64,000 bases of DNA from Mycobacteriales bacterium (GTDB lineage: Bacteria > Actinomycetota > Actinomycetes > Mycobacteriales > CADCTP01), in contig DASYKU010000048.1 in assembly GCA_035995165.1 (NCBI GenBank), positions 81,782 to 145,781 of the forward strand, in the 5' to 3' direction. How positions within the stretch are numbered: the stretch's first letter is position 1; every line of letters starts with the position of its first letter. Of this stretch, positions 10,271 through 18,871 are shown piece by piece. The notes below the pieces were generated by a model, which had not been told where the DNA came from, did not search any database, and saw only the letters and a list, made by a program, of their open reading frames with translations. A program made the position numbers and the translations under genes.

Positions 10271-11652
10271 CCGGTCTCGGCTGCGTCTCCGTCGCCGGTT
10301 GCCAGGCACCGCTGGCCCTGCTGGAGCGGCTCGCGTACGGACGGGCCGAGCCGGCCGCCCGGCTGCCGGGACTGCGGGCCGCCGCCGGCGCCCGCGGCCT
10401 GGTCGTCCTGTCCACCTGCCAGCGGGTGGAGCTCTACGGGAGCTGGGACGCCGACCCCGACCCGGAGGCCCTGCTCACCGCGCTCGCGGCCGACCGCGGC
10501 GTGCCGGCGGCGGTCGTCCGGGCGGCCGCGACGACGTACGCGGGCGACGCGGCGGCCCGGCACCTGCTGCGGGTCGCGACCGGTATGGAGTCCTTCGTGC
10601 TCGGCGAGACCGAGATCGCCGGCCAGGTCCGGCACGCGGCCGAGGCCGGCCGGGCCGCCGGTGCCGACGCCGCGCTGGAACGCCTGCTGGCCACCGCGGT
10701 CAGCGCCGGCCGGCGCGCCCACCGGCACACCGGGATCGCCGCCAGCAGCCGCTCGGTCGCGGCGGTGGCCCTGGACGCCGTCGCGGCCGAGCACGGCGGC
10801 ACCCTCGCCGGCGAACGGCTGCTCGTGGTCGGCGCGGGCGAGGTCGCAGCCGTCGTGGTGACCCGCGGCGCGGCCCTGGGAGCGCACGTGACGGTCTGCA
10901 ACCGCACCCGCCGGCACGCCGCCCGCTTCGCCGCCGCCGGAGCCACCGTGGTCGATCTGGCCGCGCTGCCCGACGGCCTGGCCACCGCGGACATCGCGAT
11001 CACGGCCACCGCGGCGCCGCACCCGCTCGTCGACACCGACCTGCTGCGCCGCTGCCGTCCGCACGGCCGGCCGCTGACGCTGGTGGACCTCGCGCTCCCC
11101 CGCAACGTGGCCGCGTCCGTCCGGGACCTGGATTCCGTACGGCTGATCGACCTGGCCGACCTGCGCGCCGACGGGACCACCAGCGCGACCGCCGCCGCCG
11201 CGCTCACCGCCGAGATCGCCGCGGTCGAGGCGGTCATCGAGGCCGAGCTCGCCCGCTACCGCCGCTGGGAGGCCGGTCGCGGCGCCGGCCCGGCGCTGCG
11301 CCGGATGCGCGCCGACGCCGAGGAGGTCGCCCGGCAGGAGATCGCCCGCGCCGCCGTCCCGCCCGAGGTCCGGCCGGCGCTGGAACGGGCCGTGCTGCGG
11401 ACCGTGCACCGGCTCGCGCACGCGACGACCCGCGAGCTGCTGGCCGCCGCCCAGGCCGGCGACGACGCCCTCGTCGCCCGGCTGGGTTCCTTGTACGGCC
11501 CGTCAGTGCCCGACGACGCGCACGCAGCAGCTGGACTCGGCGATCCGTTCCTCGGCCGGCCGCCCCTCGACCCGCAGCGACCGCAGCTGCGCCCCCTCCA
11601 GCAGGCCCCGGACCAACGCGGCGTTCATCCCGCAGACGAGCTCGCGGTGTGA
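10267..11652 (+). CDS. hemA: Glutamyl-tRNA reductase HemA
   Basis: This protein of 461 residues performs the first committed step of C5 heme biosynthesis: NADPH reduction of glutamyl-tRNA to glutamate-1-semialdehyde. The catalytic cysteine is Cys51 in STCQRVELY (family consensus STCNR-E). The ESFVLGETEIAGQVRHA segment corresponds to the conserved MVLGE-QI-GQVK region. An NADP-binding Rossmann part follows (LLVVGAGEVAAVVV) and then a helical dimerisation domain. The start overlaps the ccmI stop by GTGA, so it is translationally linked to the ccm operon. The last 50 codons run antisense through the end of the convergent regulator gene, an unusual overlap. CQR replaces CNR in the catalytic motif. 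Confidence 0.92.
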   Translation: MTGLGCVSVAGCQAPLALLERLAYGRAEPAARLPGLRAAAGARGLVVLSTCQRVELYGSWDADPDPEALLTALAADRGVPAAVVRAAATTYAGDAAARHLLRVATGMESFVLGETEIAGQVRHAAEAGRAAGADAALERLLATAVSAGRRAHRHTGIAASSRSVAAVALDAVAAEHGGTLAGERLLVVGAGEVAAVVVTRGAALGAHVTVCNRTRRHAARFAAAGATVVDLAALPDGLATADIAITATAAPHPLVDTDLLRRCRPHGRPLTLVDLALPRNVAASVRDLDSVRLIDLADLRADGTTSATAAAALTAEIAAVEAVIEAELARYRRWEAGRGAGPALRRMRADAEEVARQEIARAAVPPEVRPALERAVLRTVHRLAHATTRELLAAAQAGDDALVARLGSLYGPSVPDDAHAAAGLGDPFLGRPPLDPQRPQLRPLQQAPDQRGVHPADELAV

Positions 11653-12195
11653 CTCCGACACCTCCCGGAAGACGCAGTTGCGCAGCACGAGGTCGCTGCC
11701 GCGGGACTGCGGCTCGAAGCCGAGCTGCTCGAGCTGGCGCAGCGCGGCCTCGCGGCGGCCGTTCTTCGTCCGGGCCTGCGCCTTGACCTCGGCACCGAGC
11801 AGGTCGCCGACGGTTCCGGCCACCTGCGCCAGCGTGGCCGCGCCGTCCCCGCCGGTGTCCCCGGACAGGGCGGTCGCCATCATCGAGGCGGCCAGCGCGT
11901 ACCGGGTCTGGGGCAACTCGATGGAGAACGACCGCGCCGAGGCCGTGTAGACCTTCGCCGTCCGCCCGGCCCCGGGCCCGACCCGGCCGGTCAGCCGCCG
12001 GTAGTCGACGTCCAGCAGGCCGGCCTGCGCCATCCGGTCCAGGTGGAAGGCGGCCAGCTTGACCGAGATCCCGGCGTCGTTCGCGGCGTCCTCCCGGCCC
12101 ACCGGCTCGCGGCGGTCCCGGACGTAGCGGTAGAGCCGTTGCCGGACGGGCTCGGCCAGCAACGCGATCGCGGCCAGGTCCTCCGCGCTGTTCAT
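11503..12195 (-). CDS. Winged-helix transcriptional regulator with Cys-rich C-terminus (ArsR/SufR-like)
   Basis: A 230-residue protein with an N-terminal winged helix (about residues 8-75; AFHLDRMAQAGLLDV is the recognition region). The C-terminal half has cysteines in LRNC, VCGMN and SSCCV contexts. That arrangement resembles SufR-like regulators, which hold an Fe-S cluster, and a family common in actinomycetes. Transcription converges on hemA, with 150 bases of overlap. The Cys ligands and the heme neighbour suggest sensing of iron, Fe-S or redox state; this is inference. The ATG at 12195 is followed directly by sequence typical of the family N-terminus. Confidence 0.75.
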   Translation of the reverse strand: MNSAEDLAAIALLAEPVRQRLYRYVRDRREPVGREDAANDAGISVKLAAFHLDRMAQAGLLDVDYRRLTGRVGPGAGRTAKVYTASARSFSIELPQTRYALAASMMATALSGDTGGDGAATLAQVAGTVGDLLGAEVKAQARTKNGRREAALRQLEQLGFEPQSRGSDLVLRNCVFREVSESHRELVCGMNAALVRGLLEGAQLRSLRVEGRPAEERIAESSCCVRVVGH

Positions 12196-12251
12196 GTGAC
12201 CGCCCTCGTCCGCCGCGTGCTCTATGGCCCGAGTTTACGGCGTTAGAACGG

Positions 12252-12926
12252 TCACCCCGCCGCGGGCACCGGCTTCGGGCCGGACAGCAGGCCCAGCCGC
12301 CGGGCGGTGACGACGGCCTCGAGCTGGGAGTGGCAGTTGAGCTTGGCCAGCGTGCTCTTCACGTAGCCGCGGCAGGTGTGCACGCTGATGCAGAGCTCGC
12401 GGGCGATCGTGCGGGGGTCCTTGCCCTGGCCGAGGCGTTCCAGGACGTCGAGCTCGCGGCGCGTCAGCACCGGGGGCGGCGGCCCGTCGTCGGCCGCGGG
12501 CCGCCGACGGGACGACCCGAGGCGGGCCAGGAAGACCGGGTCCACGATCATCGTGCCGATCCGGGCGGCCCGGATCGTGTCGAGCAGCTGGCTGAGCGCG
12601 CCGGACTTCATCACGAAGCCGGCGGCCCCGGCGCGGGCGGCCAGGGTGATCAGCTCGGCGTCCTCCGACGCGGTCAGCATCACCACCCGGGTCTCGGGAT
12701 GGTCGTGCGCCAGCGCGGTCGCGACGGTGACGCCGTCGCCGTCCGGCAGCACGAAGTCGAGCAGGACCACGTCCGGACAGGTGCGCGCGACCAACGCCAG
12801 GCCGTCCGCGGCCGTCGTCGCCGTCCCCACCACCACGAGGTCGGACTCGGCGTCGATGGCGAAGCCGAGCAGATCCAGCAGGGTCTGGTGGTCGTCGACG
12901 AGAGCGACGGTGGTGGTGGTGCCCAT
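12252..12926 (-). CDS. Orphan LuxR-family response regulator
   Basis: A 224-residue NarL/FixJ-type regulator. The receiver domain has Asp11-Asp12, phosphoacceptor Asp57 (VVLLDFVLP), a Thr in VVMLTASED and Lys in FVMKSG. The C-terminal LuxR helix-turn-helix spans LTRRELDVLERL to about the end. The start at 12926 is preferred over the upstream ATG (12980) because a strong GGGGGGAAGG ribosome site lies just upstream and the receiver fold begins directly after it. No histidine kinase is adjacent, so the cognate sensor must lie elsewhere. Confidence 0.9.
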   Translation of the reverse strand: MGTTTTVALVDDHQTLLDLLGFAIDAESDLVVVGTATTAADGLALVARTCPDVVLLDFVLPDGDGVTVATALAHDHPETRVVMLTASEDAELITLAARAGAAGFVMKSGALSQLLDTIRAARIGTMIVDPVFLARLGSSRRRPAADDGPPPPVLTRRELDVLERLGQGKDPRTIARELCISVHTCRGYVKSTLAKLNCHSQLEAVVTARRLGLLSGPKPVPAAG

Positions 12927-13163
12927 GTGCCTTCCCCCCAACGTGGACGGCTCCCCCCGTCGCCGGTGGAATTCCGGCACTTGTCGCCAGGCTAGTAAGG
13001 CACATCAGTCGGTGACCGATAACCCCCTACCGGGTGAATGATGGCCTCAGCGAGATAACGATGTGTCCGGACAGGTCCGGACGGCCGAGGCCACCGTTCG
13101 GCCGGTCGGGCGTGTACGGACTCCGGGACCGAAACGGCTCGACCGCGGTGGTAAGCGTCCGGT

Positions 13164-13679
13164 ATGGCTATCGCCGCACCACCTGACACCCGGACCTGGC
13201 CGGCCACCGTCGGCGCCGAGCGCGACCTGCTGACACAACTGCTCGACTATCACCGCGAGACGCTGGCCTGGAAGTGCGCCGGCCTGACCGACGAGCAGCT
13301 GCGGGCCCGGCCGATCGCCACCACCACTCTCTCGCTGCTCGGGCTCGTCCGGCACCTCACCGAGGTCGACCGCGACCGGTTCTCCGAGTTCTTCGGGGAC
13401 CCGCCGGTGCCGATCTACTGCACCGACGCGGCACCGGAGGCCGACCTGGAGGAGACCGGCAGCGTGCCGGTCGCCGAGGTCTTCAGCCGCTGGCGGGACG
13501 AGGCCGGCCGGATCCGGCAGGGTCTGGCCGCCGTCCCGCTGGACGCGCGGATCACCGACCCGCGCGGCCGGTCGTACTCGCTGCGCTGGAACTACCTGCA
13601 CGTCATCGAGGAGTACGCGCGCCACAACGGCCACGCCGACCTGCTCCGGGAGGCGATCGACGGCGTCACCGGCGAGTGA
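13164..13679 (+). CDS. DinB/DUF664-family protein
   Basis: A 171-residue four-helix-bundle protein of the DinB/DUF664 type. Likely metal-binding histidines are visible: LVRHLTEVDR in the second helix, and YLHVIEEYARHNGHADLLRE near the C-terminus, the diagnostic segment of the family. Members include metal-dependent thiol transferases that use mycothiol or bacillithiol; the substrate here is unknown. It is transcribed alone, divergent from the response regulator. The ATG start is followed by a short Pro/Thr-rich leader before the first helix. Confidence 0.85.
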   Translation: MAIAAPPDTRTWPATVGAERDLLTQLLDYHRETLAWKCAGLTDEQLRARPIATTTLSLLGLVRHLTEVDRDRFSEFFGDPPVPIYCTDAAPEADLEETGSVPVAEVFSRWRDEAGRIRQGLAAVPLDARITDPRGRSYSLRWNYLHVIEEYARHNGHADLLREAIDGVTGE

Positions 13680-13836
13680 CCGGCCGTCCACTGTGGACGG
13701 CGCAGGCCCATGCCGGTCCGCAGGTCGGCCAGCAGCGGCCGCACATCACCTCCTCCGGCGCCCGCGCCGGCTGCCGCCGCGCCGCCGGCGGCCAGCGGTC
13801 TCGACCACCGATCGTCCGGCGTGCCAGGCTCGTCCC

Positions 13837-14709
13837 GTGATCGTTCACCTGGTCGACGGGACCTACGAGATCTTCCGGCAGCACTACGCGCCGCGACCCG
13901 GACATCTCGACAGCGACGGCGTCGAGATCGGCGCGACCCGCGGCGTGGTCCAGTCCGTCTTCACGATGCTGCAGGACGGCGCGACCCACGTCGGGGTCGC
14001 GACCGACCACGTCATCGAGTCCTTCCGCAACGACATGTGGCCGACGTACAAGTCCAGCGCCGGCATGGAGCCGGTGCTGCTGGCCCAGTTCGACTGGCTG
14101 GAGGACGCGCTGCGGGCGCTCGGCGTCGCGGTCTGGCCGATGGTCGACGTCGAGGCGGACGACGGCCTGGCCAGCGCGGCGGCCGTCGCCAAGTCCGACC
14201 GGCGGGTCACGCAGGTGGTCATCTGCTCGCCGGACAAGGACCTGGGGCAGTGCGTCGGCGGCAAGGTCGTCCAGCTCGACCGCCGGCAGGACAAGCAGCT
14301 CGACGCCGACGGGGTCATCGCGAAGTTCGGCGTCCCGGCCGGGTCGATCCCCGACTGGCTGGCCCTGGTCGGCGACAGCGCCGACGGTTTCCCGGGGCTG
14401 CCCGGGTTCGGCGCGAAGACCACGGCGACGTTGCTCGCCCGGTACAAGCACCTCGAGGCCATCCCGGCCGACGCCGCGGACTGGGACGTCACGGTCCGGG
14501 GCGCGGCCAAGCTGGCGGCGACGCTCGTCGCCCAGCGCGCGGACGCCGACACGTTCAAGGACCTGGCCACCCTCCGTACGGACGCCGAGGTCGGGAAGGT
14601 CGACGACTGGGAGTGGACCGGGCCGACGAAGGACTTTCCCGCCTGGTGCGAGCGCTTCGGCTGGCCGCGGCTGGCGAAGGACGCGGCCGCCCTGGCCGCC
14701 GGCCGCTGA
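13837..14709 (+). CDS. 5'-3' exonuclease / flap-endonuclease-like protein
   Basis: A 290-residue stand-alone 5' nuclease of the PolI N-terminal/FEN family. Acidic clusters that bind divalent metal are present: LVDGT near the start, DVEADDGLAS, CSPDKDLGQ and LVGDSADGFPGLPGFGAKTTATLL (a helix-hairpin-helix). The start is taken at GTG 13837, because the conserved IVHLVDGTYEIFR begins right there and the longer upstream frame has no family similarity. Such proteins process flaps and RNA primers. It ends immediately before the convergent P450 stop codon. Confidence 0.9.
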   Translation: MIVHLVDGTYEIFRQHYAPRPGHLDSDGVEIGATRGVVQSVFTMLQDGATHVGVATDHVIESFRNDMWPTYKSSAGMEPVLLAQFDWLEDALRALGVAVWPMVDVEADDGLASAAAVAKSDRRVTQVVICSPDKDLGQCVGGKVVQLDRRQDKQLDADGVIAKFGVPAGSIPDWLALVGDSADGFPGLPGFGAKTTATLLARYKHLEAIPADAADWDVTVRGAAKLAATLVAQRADADTFKDLATLRTDAEVGKVDDWEWTGPTKDFPAWCERFGWPRLAKDAAALAAGR

Positions 14710-15942
14710 TCAGCCCGTCTCGACCAGCAGTCGCTGGGGTCCGCGGAAGCTGATGTTGGGGTGGAACGGGATCTGCTGGGCCGGCATCGACAGGTGCGGG
14801 AACCGGGTGGCCAGCCGTTGCACCGCGATCGCCGCCTCCAGCCGGCCCAGTCCGGCGCCCAGACACAGGTGGATGCTGCGGCCGCCGAAGGCGAGGTGGG
14901 CCCTGGCGTCGGGCCGGTCCAGCTCGAACCTGTCGGCGTCGGGCCAGACGTCGGTGTCGCGGCCGGCCGCCGCGAGCCAGAGGAACAGCTTCGCGCCGGC
15001 CGGGAGCTCGACCCCCGACAGCGTGGTGGGCCGGGTCGTGATCCGGCGCCAGACCGGCACCGACGGGTCGTACCGCAGGGTCTCCTCGACGGCGCCGGGA
15101 GCGAGCGCCGGGTCGGCCACGATCCGGGCCCAGCGGGACGGGTCCTCCAGCAGCCGCCGGACGGTGTTGCCGATGAGGTTGTTCGTGGTCTCGTGGCCGG
15201 CGAACGACAGCGAGAACAGGATCGAGGCGATCTCGTCCAGGCCGAGCTTGTCCGGGTCCTCGCGGTGGATGACGAGCAGGTCCGAGGTGAAGTCGTCCCC
15301 CGGCGTACCGGCCTTGGTGTCCACGAGGTCCCGCAGGTAGCGCCGGTACGCGACCATGTTCGTGGCGATGTCGATCTGCTCCTCCGGCGCGGGCCGGCCC
15401 CAGGCCAGCGCCGCCCGCGAACCGCACCAGGCCCGCAGCTGCGGGTAGTCCTCCCGCGGCACGCCCATCAGCGAGAAGATCGTGTCCGCCGGCAGCGGGA
15501 AGCACAGCGCCTCGACCAGGTCGAACGCCGGCGCGTCCGCGACCGCGTCGAGCAGTGCGTCGACGCGCGCGGTGATCTCCGGCGCCATCGCCTGCACCCG
15601 CGCCGCCGTGAACGCCCGGGTCGCCGGCCGCCGCAGGCGGGTGTGCTCGGGCTGGTCGAGGCTGACCATCGACGGCTGTGGCCGGTGCCCGCCGTCGAGC
15701 AGGATCCGGCCCGCCTCCGGCTCCAGCGCCACCAGCGGGAGCTGCGCCGCCGCGGCCGAGTACGTCCCGGTGTCGCGGAAGACCGCGGCGATGTCGGCGT
15801 GCCGGGTCACCACGTAGTAGTCCAGCGACGGTGCGTAGAACACCGGCTGCTCCCGTACGGCGGCCAGCACCGCGAACGGGTCGGCCAGGAACTCCGCGCC
15901 GAGCGGGTCGAAATCAGGCCGTACGGGACAGGTGCCGGTCAC
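14710..15942 (-). CDS. Cytochrome P450
   Basis: A soluble bacterial P450 of about 410 residues. It has the I-helix motif AGHETT (SFAGHETTNNLIGN), the K-helix ExxR (EETLRYD) and a heme-ligand region FGGRSIHLCLGA with Cys360. The usual spacing FGxGxHxC is altered: there is one extra residue between Phe and Cys, and Ser replaces the conserved Gly. The start is placed at GTG 15942 (VTGTCPVRPDFDPLG), as family similarity starts there; the upstream 24 codons look non-coding. Its ferredoxin partner is not adjacent. The substrate cannot be predicted. Confidence 0.9.
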   Translation of the reverse strand: MTGTCPVRPDFDPLGAEFLADPFAVLAAVREQPVFYAPSLDYYVVTRHADIAAVFRDTGTYSAAAAQLPLVALEPEAGRILLDGGHRPQPSMVSLDQPEHTRLRRPATRAFTAARVQAMAPEITARVDALLDAVADAPAFDLVEALCFPLPADTIFSLMGVPREDYPQLRAWCGSRAALAWGRPAPEEQIDIATNMVAYRRYLRDLVDTKAGTPGDDFTSDLLVIHREDPDKLGLDEIASILFSLSFAGHETTNNLIGNTVRRLLEDPSRWARIVADPALAPGAVEETLRYDPSVPVWRRITTRPTTLSGVELPAGAKLFLWLAAAGRDTDVWPDADRFELDRPDARAHLAFGGRSIHLCLGAGLGRLEAAIAVQRLATRFPHLSMPAQQIPFHPNISFRGPQRLLVETG

Positions 15943-16043
15943 CGGCCCAGTGGACCGCCTTCCCCTACGGGAAGTCCAGGCCCGCGGGTGGACGCCGGGG
16001 CGGAGGGGGCGCACCCTGGGCGCAGTCCGGGGAGGCGAGTGGT

Positions 16044-16211
16044 GTGTGGGCCACGATCGGGGTGATCCTGTTCCTGGGCTTCGGCGTGTACGCGTTCGTG
16101 GCGCTCACCGGTGTCCGGACCCGCCTGCTGGACCGGCACACCGAGCGCCGCGCCGAGGACATGTACGACAACTACGACGACCGCAAGCCCGCCAGGCACC
16201 GCCCCCGCTAG
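16044..16211 (+). CDS. Small single-pass membrane protein
   Basis: A 55-residue protein starting at GTG 16044 with a good ribosome site (GGGGAGG, 7-8 bases away). The N-terminal helix (IGVILFLGFGVYAFVAL) spans the membrane, and a highly charged tail follows (RLLDRHTERRAEDMYDNYDDRKPARHRPR). Function is unknown. The longer open frame upstream overlaps the P450 start region and is probably spurious. Confidence 0.6.
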   Translation: MWATIGVILFLGFGVYAFVALTGVRTRLLDRHTERRAEDMYDNYDDRKPARHRPR

Positions 16212-16517
16212 GTTGACCTCGAGCGTGGTCGAGGTTCTAGCACCGACGCCGCGCGCGCCCGGGAGCTCGCCCGCGGACCGCTGACGTTCCTCGCCACCGT
16301 GCCGGGCTACCGCACCAGCTTCGCCCGGATGGGCTTCACCGACGACGAGGTCACCGGCCTCGCCGACCGCCTGGTCGACGCGCTCGTCGCCTGGGGCGAC
16401 GTCGACGCCGTCGCCGAGCGGATCGACGCCCACCGGGTGGCCGGCGCCGACCACGTCGTCCTCTCGATCCTCAACGAGGACCGCCTGACCGTCGCGCGGC
16501 GGCTCGCGAACGGCTGA
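16212..16517 (+). pseudogene. Remnant: C-terminal end of an F420-dependent luciferase-like oxidoreductase
   Basis: The frame after the previous stop reads ARARELARGPLTFLATVPGY and continues to GADHVVLSILNEDRLTVARRLANG. This resembles the last 90 or so residues of LLM-class F420-dependent oxidoreductases (the RLVDALVAWGD and AGADHV segments). There is no start codon upstream of the homologous part except an internal GTG at 16299, and the catalytic N-terminal two thirds of the barrel are absent. It is best read as the 3' remnant of a deleted gene. A strong hairpin terminator follows it directly. Confidence 0.65.
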
Positions 16518-16550
16518 GGGGCCCGCCGCGGGGTGCGGCGGGCCCCTCAG
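16514..16550. terminator. Bidirectional hairpin terminator
   Basis: A perfect 16-bp inverted repeat: arms at 16514-16529 and 16535-16550, loop GGGGT. It contains the stop codon of the remnant gene on the plus strand and lies 12 bases beyond the stop of the minus-strand FN3 protein. There is no T-tract, as is common in actinomycetes. It separates two convergent units. Confidence 0.88.
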
Positions 16551-16561
16551 ATCCGCGGGTG

Positions 16562-18871
16562 TTATCCGTTGGCGACGGTGAACGGTCCGGCGGTGCCGCC
16601 GCCGCTGGACTCGATCCAGACCGTTCCCGGGTTGACGTTCAGCGGCGCTCCGGTCGCCCGGGAGCGGGCGTCGTAGTCGCCGATGCCCGGCGGCGCGGCC
16701 GCGGTGACCGCCGCCTGCACGAGGACGGTGCCGCTGAGAGATCCTCTGTGGACGGTGATCGTCGTCCCGACGAGCGAGCCCGTGCCGACGACCCGGAAGT
16801 CACCGACCTTCCACTTCGACGTCCCGATCGTGACCCGGTCCGGGACCGGGGTGACGAGGACCTCGTCGGTCTTGCTGCCCGCCCCGGTGGTGACGGTGAG
16901 CTGGAACCGCAGCGGATTGTTCGTCATGGGGTACACGAACAGCCGCAGCGGGAAGCTCGGGCTCGCCGTGGTGGCTCCGGTGAGGGTGACGAAATCGGGG
17001 TCGGTGGTCGGCATCTGGGTGGTGCCGGTCCCCGGGCTGAGCTGCACCCACCGGTACGTCCCGCCGGTGGTCGAGCCGGCCGCGGTCAGAGTGACCGTGG
17101 TGGGCGTCGTCCGGCGGTTGATGGTCTGGTCGGGACCGGCATTGGCGACGACGGCACCCTGCGGGGTCAGCGGACCCACCCGGTCCGAGGGGGCGCTGGA
17201 GCCGTTGGCATTCGTCGCGACGACGCTGAAGAACAGCGGCTGGTCGCCGGTCAGGCCGGTGATCGTGACCGACCGGGCGGCCGTCTCGGCCGGCGTGGTC
17301 ACCCGCGGCGCACCGACCGTGGCCCCGGCCGGCGTGAAGGCCTGGACCGTGAACGAGGTGATCGACGGGTCCGGCGCGGTGAGGTTCAGGGTGACCGAGC
17401 CGGGACCCACACTGGCACTGGCCACCGTCGGCGAGTCCGGCGTCGGCGTGTTGGTGATGACGTACGTCGCCTCGCCGATGTGGGAGACGTTCCCGGCCGG
17501 GTCGAATGCGACGTACTTCAGGTCGGTGTTCACCGTGACCGGGATCGGCGCGGTGTACCGGATCGCGTCCACGTCGAGGATGTCGCCCTCGACCGGGTCG
17601 TCGCCGTTGGTCGTGTAGTAGATGTCCGAGCCGTTCTCGTTCGCGCTCAGCGTGACGGTGCGGGCGGTCGAGTACGTGCCACCGCCCGGGGACGCGCTGA
17701 CCGTGGGCGGCGTGGTGTCGGTGACCGGGATCGCGTGCACCGCGGGGAAGGTCTCCCCGACGCTGCTGGCCGCGACGACATCGATGTCGTACGCCTCACT
17801 CGCGGACAGCCCGGTGATCGTGGTGCCGCGGGCTCCGACGCCGGCGATCCGGCGGCCGATCTCGACCCGCTCACCGGCGGCGTTCGTGGTCTGCGCGACG
17901 GCGTGGGCCCGGTAGCCGGTGATGGCGGGGGTGCCCGGGACCGCGACGGCCGGAGTCCAGGTCAGCCGGATGCCGCCGGCGACGTTCACGGCGCTGATGT
18001 CGGTCGGCCCGGGCGGCCCGGCCTGCAGCGGGCCGTTCGGGCAGCCGCCGAAGCCGGGGCCGCCGAGCTCGCCGAACTCGGCGATGGTCATGCCCTGCCG
18101 GTTGCCGTCGGCGTCGGTGAACTCCCACGACAGCAGCCGCTCGCCCAGCTCGGCGTTCGCGGCAATCTGCGCCGCCGCGGGGTCGGTGAAGACGTACGTC
18201 GCCCGGAACGTGTCCGGGCCGTCCAGGCCGAACTCCAGGGCCGAGGAGTAGCCGCCCTTGGGAGACGGGGTCAGCGGCCCGGGGACCGCCCGGACGTCGC
18301 GGCGCGCGACGTTGGTGCCGACCAGGGCGGGGTCGACGATCCGCTGCTCGGTGTTGGCCGGGTCGACGCCGGGGCCGACGTGGCCCCGCACGACGACCGT
18401 GGAGCCGCTGAGGCTGGCGTCCTCGGTGGCGAACCCGTCCTGCACGCGGGTGTCGCCGGCGGTCGCCCCGCCGAAGCTGATCGACGCGACGTCCCCGGGC
18501 AGGATGTCCGGGGTGACCTTGAGGTTCGTGCCGGCGCCCCAGCAGATCCCGCCCGGGTGGTTGACCTCGAAGGCCACCTCGTCGCCGGAGACCCGGCCCT
18601 GGGCCGACCCGACCACCTGGCCGCCGATGGAGGGACGGGTCACGGTGATCGTGGCGGTCTCGCCCGCGTGGTCCTCGTAACCCTCGACCGTGATGAAGTC
18701 GCGGTTGGGGAAGACCAGGATGTTGTCGGGGGCGGTGGGGATCACCGCGGCGTGTGCCCGCTCGGCGCTGGCGACGGCCACCAAGGACACCCCCGCCAGC
18801 AGTACGCCGACGAGTGCGGCGCGCAGAACTCGACTGGGCGGCCGCCTCAGTGCTGTGGTCGATGCGTCCAT
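16562..18871 (-). CDS. Secreted multi-domain protein with FN3 and chitobiase-type domains
   Basis: An exported protein of about 769 residues. The start at ATG 18871 follows a GGGGGGAG ribosome site and gives a signal peptide (MDASTTALRRPPSRVLRAAL, then a hydrophobic core ending in AERAHA). After an N-terminal domain without a clear family come fibronectin-type-III-like modules (PTDISAVNVAGGIRLTWTPA; SVGPGSVTLNLTAPDPSITS). There is also a CHB_HEX_C-like segment (GGGTYSTARTVTLSANENGS) and an IPT/PKD-like region (VANAGPDQTINRRTT). No catalytic domain, LPXTG signal or C-terminal anchor is seen, so it is probably released or wall-associated. An adhesion or matrix role is inference. Confidence 0.85.
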   Translation of the reverse strand: MDASTTALRRPPSRVLRAALVGVLLAGVSLVAVASAERAHAAVIPTAPDNILVFPNRDFITVEGYEDHAGETATITVTRPSIGGQVVGSAQGRVSGDEVAFEVNHPGGICWGAGTNLKVTPDILPGDVASISFGGATAGDTRVQDGFATEDASLSGSTVVVRGHVGPGVDPANTEQRIVDPALVGTNVARRDVRAVPGPLTPSPKGGYSSALEFGLDGPDTFRATYVFTDPAAAQIAANAELGERLLSWEFTDADGNRQGMTIAEFGELGGPGFGGCPNGPLQAGPPGPTDISAVNVAGGIRLTWTPAVAVPGTPAITGYRAHAVAQTTNAAGERVEIGRRIAGVGARGTTITGLSASEAYDIDVVAASSVGETFPAVHAIPVTDTTPPTVSASPGGGTYSTARTVTLSANENGSDIYYTTNGDDPVEGDILDVDAIRYTAPIPVTVNTDLKYVAFDPAGNVSHIGEATYVITNTPTPDSPTVASASVGPGSVTLNLTAPDPSITSFTVQAFTPAGATVGAPRVTTPAETAARSVTITGLTGDQPLFFSVVATNANGSSAPSDRVGPLTPQGAVVANAGPDQTINRRTTPTTVTLTAAGSTTGGTYRWVQLSPGTGTTQMPTTDPDFVTLTGATTASPSFPLRLFVYPMTNNPLRFQLTVTTGAGSKTDEVLVTPVPDRVTIGTSKWKVGDFRVVGTGSLVGTTITVHRGSLSGTVLVQAAVTAAAPPGIGDYDARSRATGAPLNVNPGTVWIESSGGGTAGPFTVANG

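Noticed and set aside
15678..16211. 177-residue extension of the small membrane protein
   Set aside because: Upstream of GTG 16044 the frame is Arg/Pro-rich and antisense to the P450; only the last 55 residues behave as a protein.
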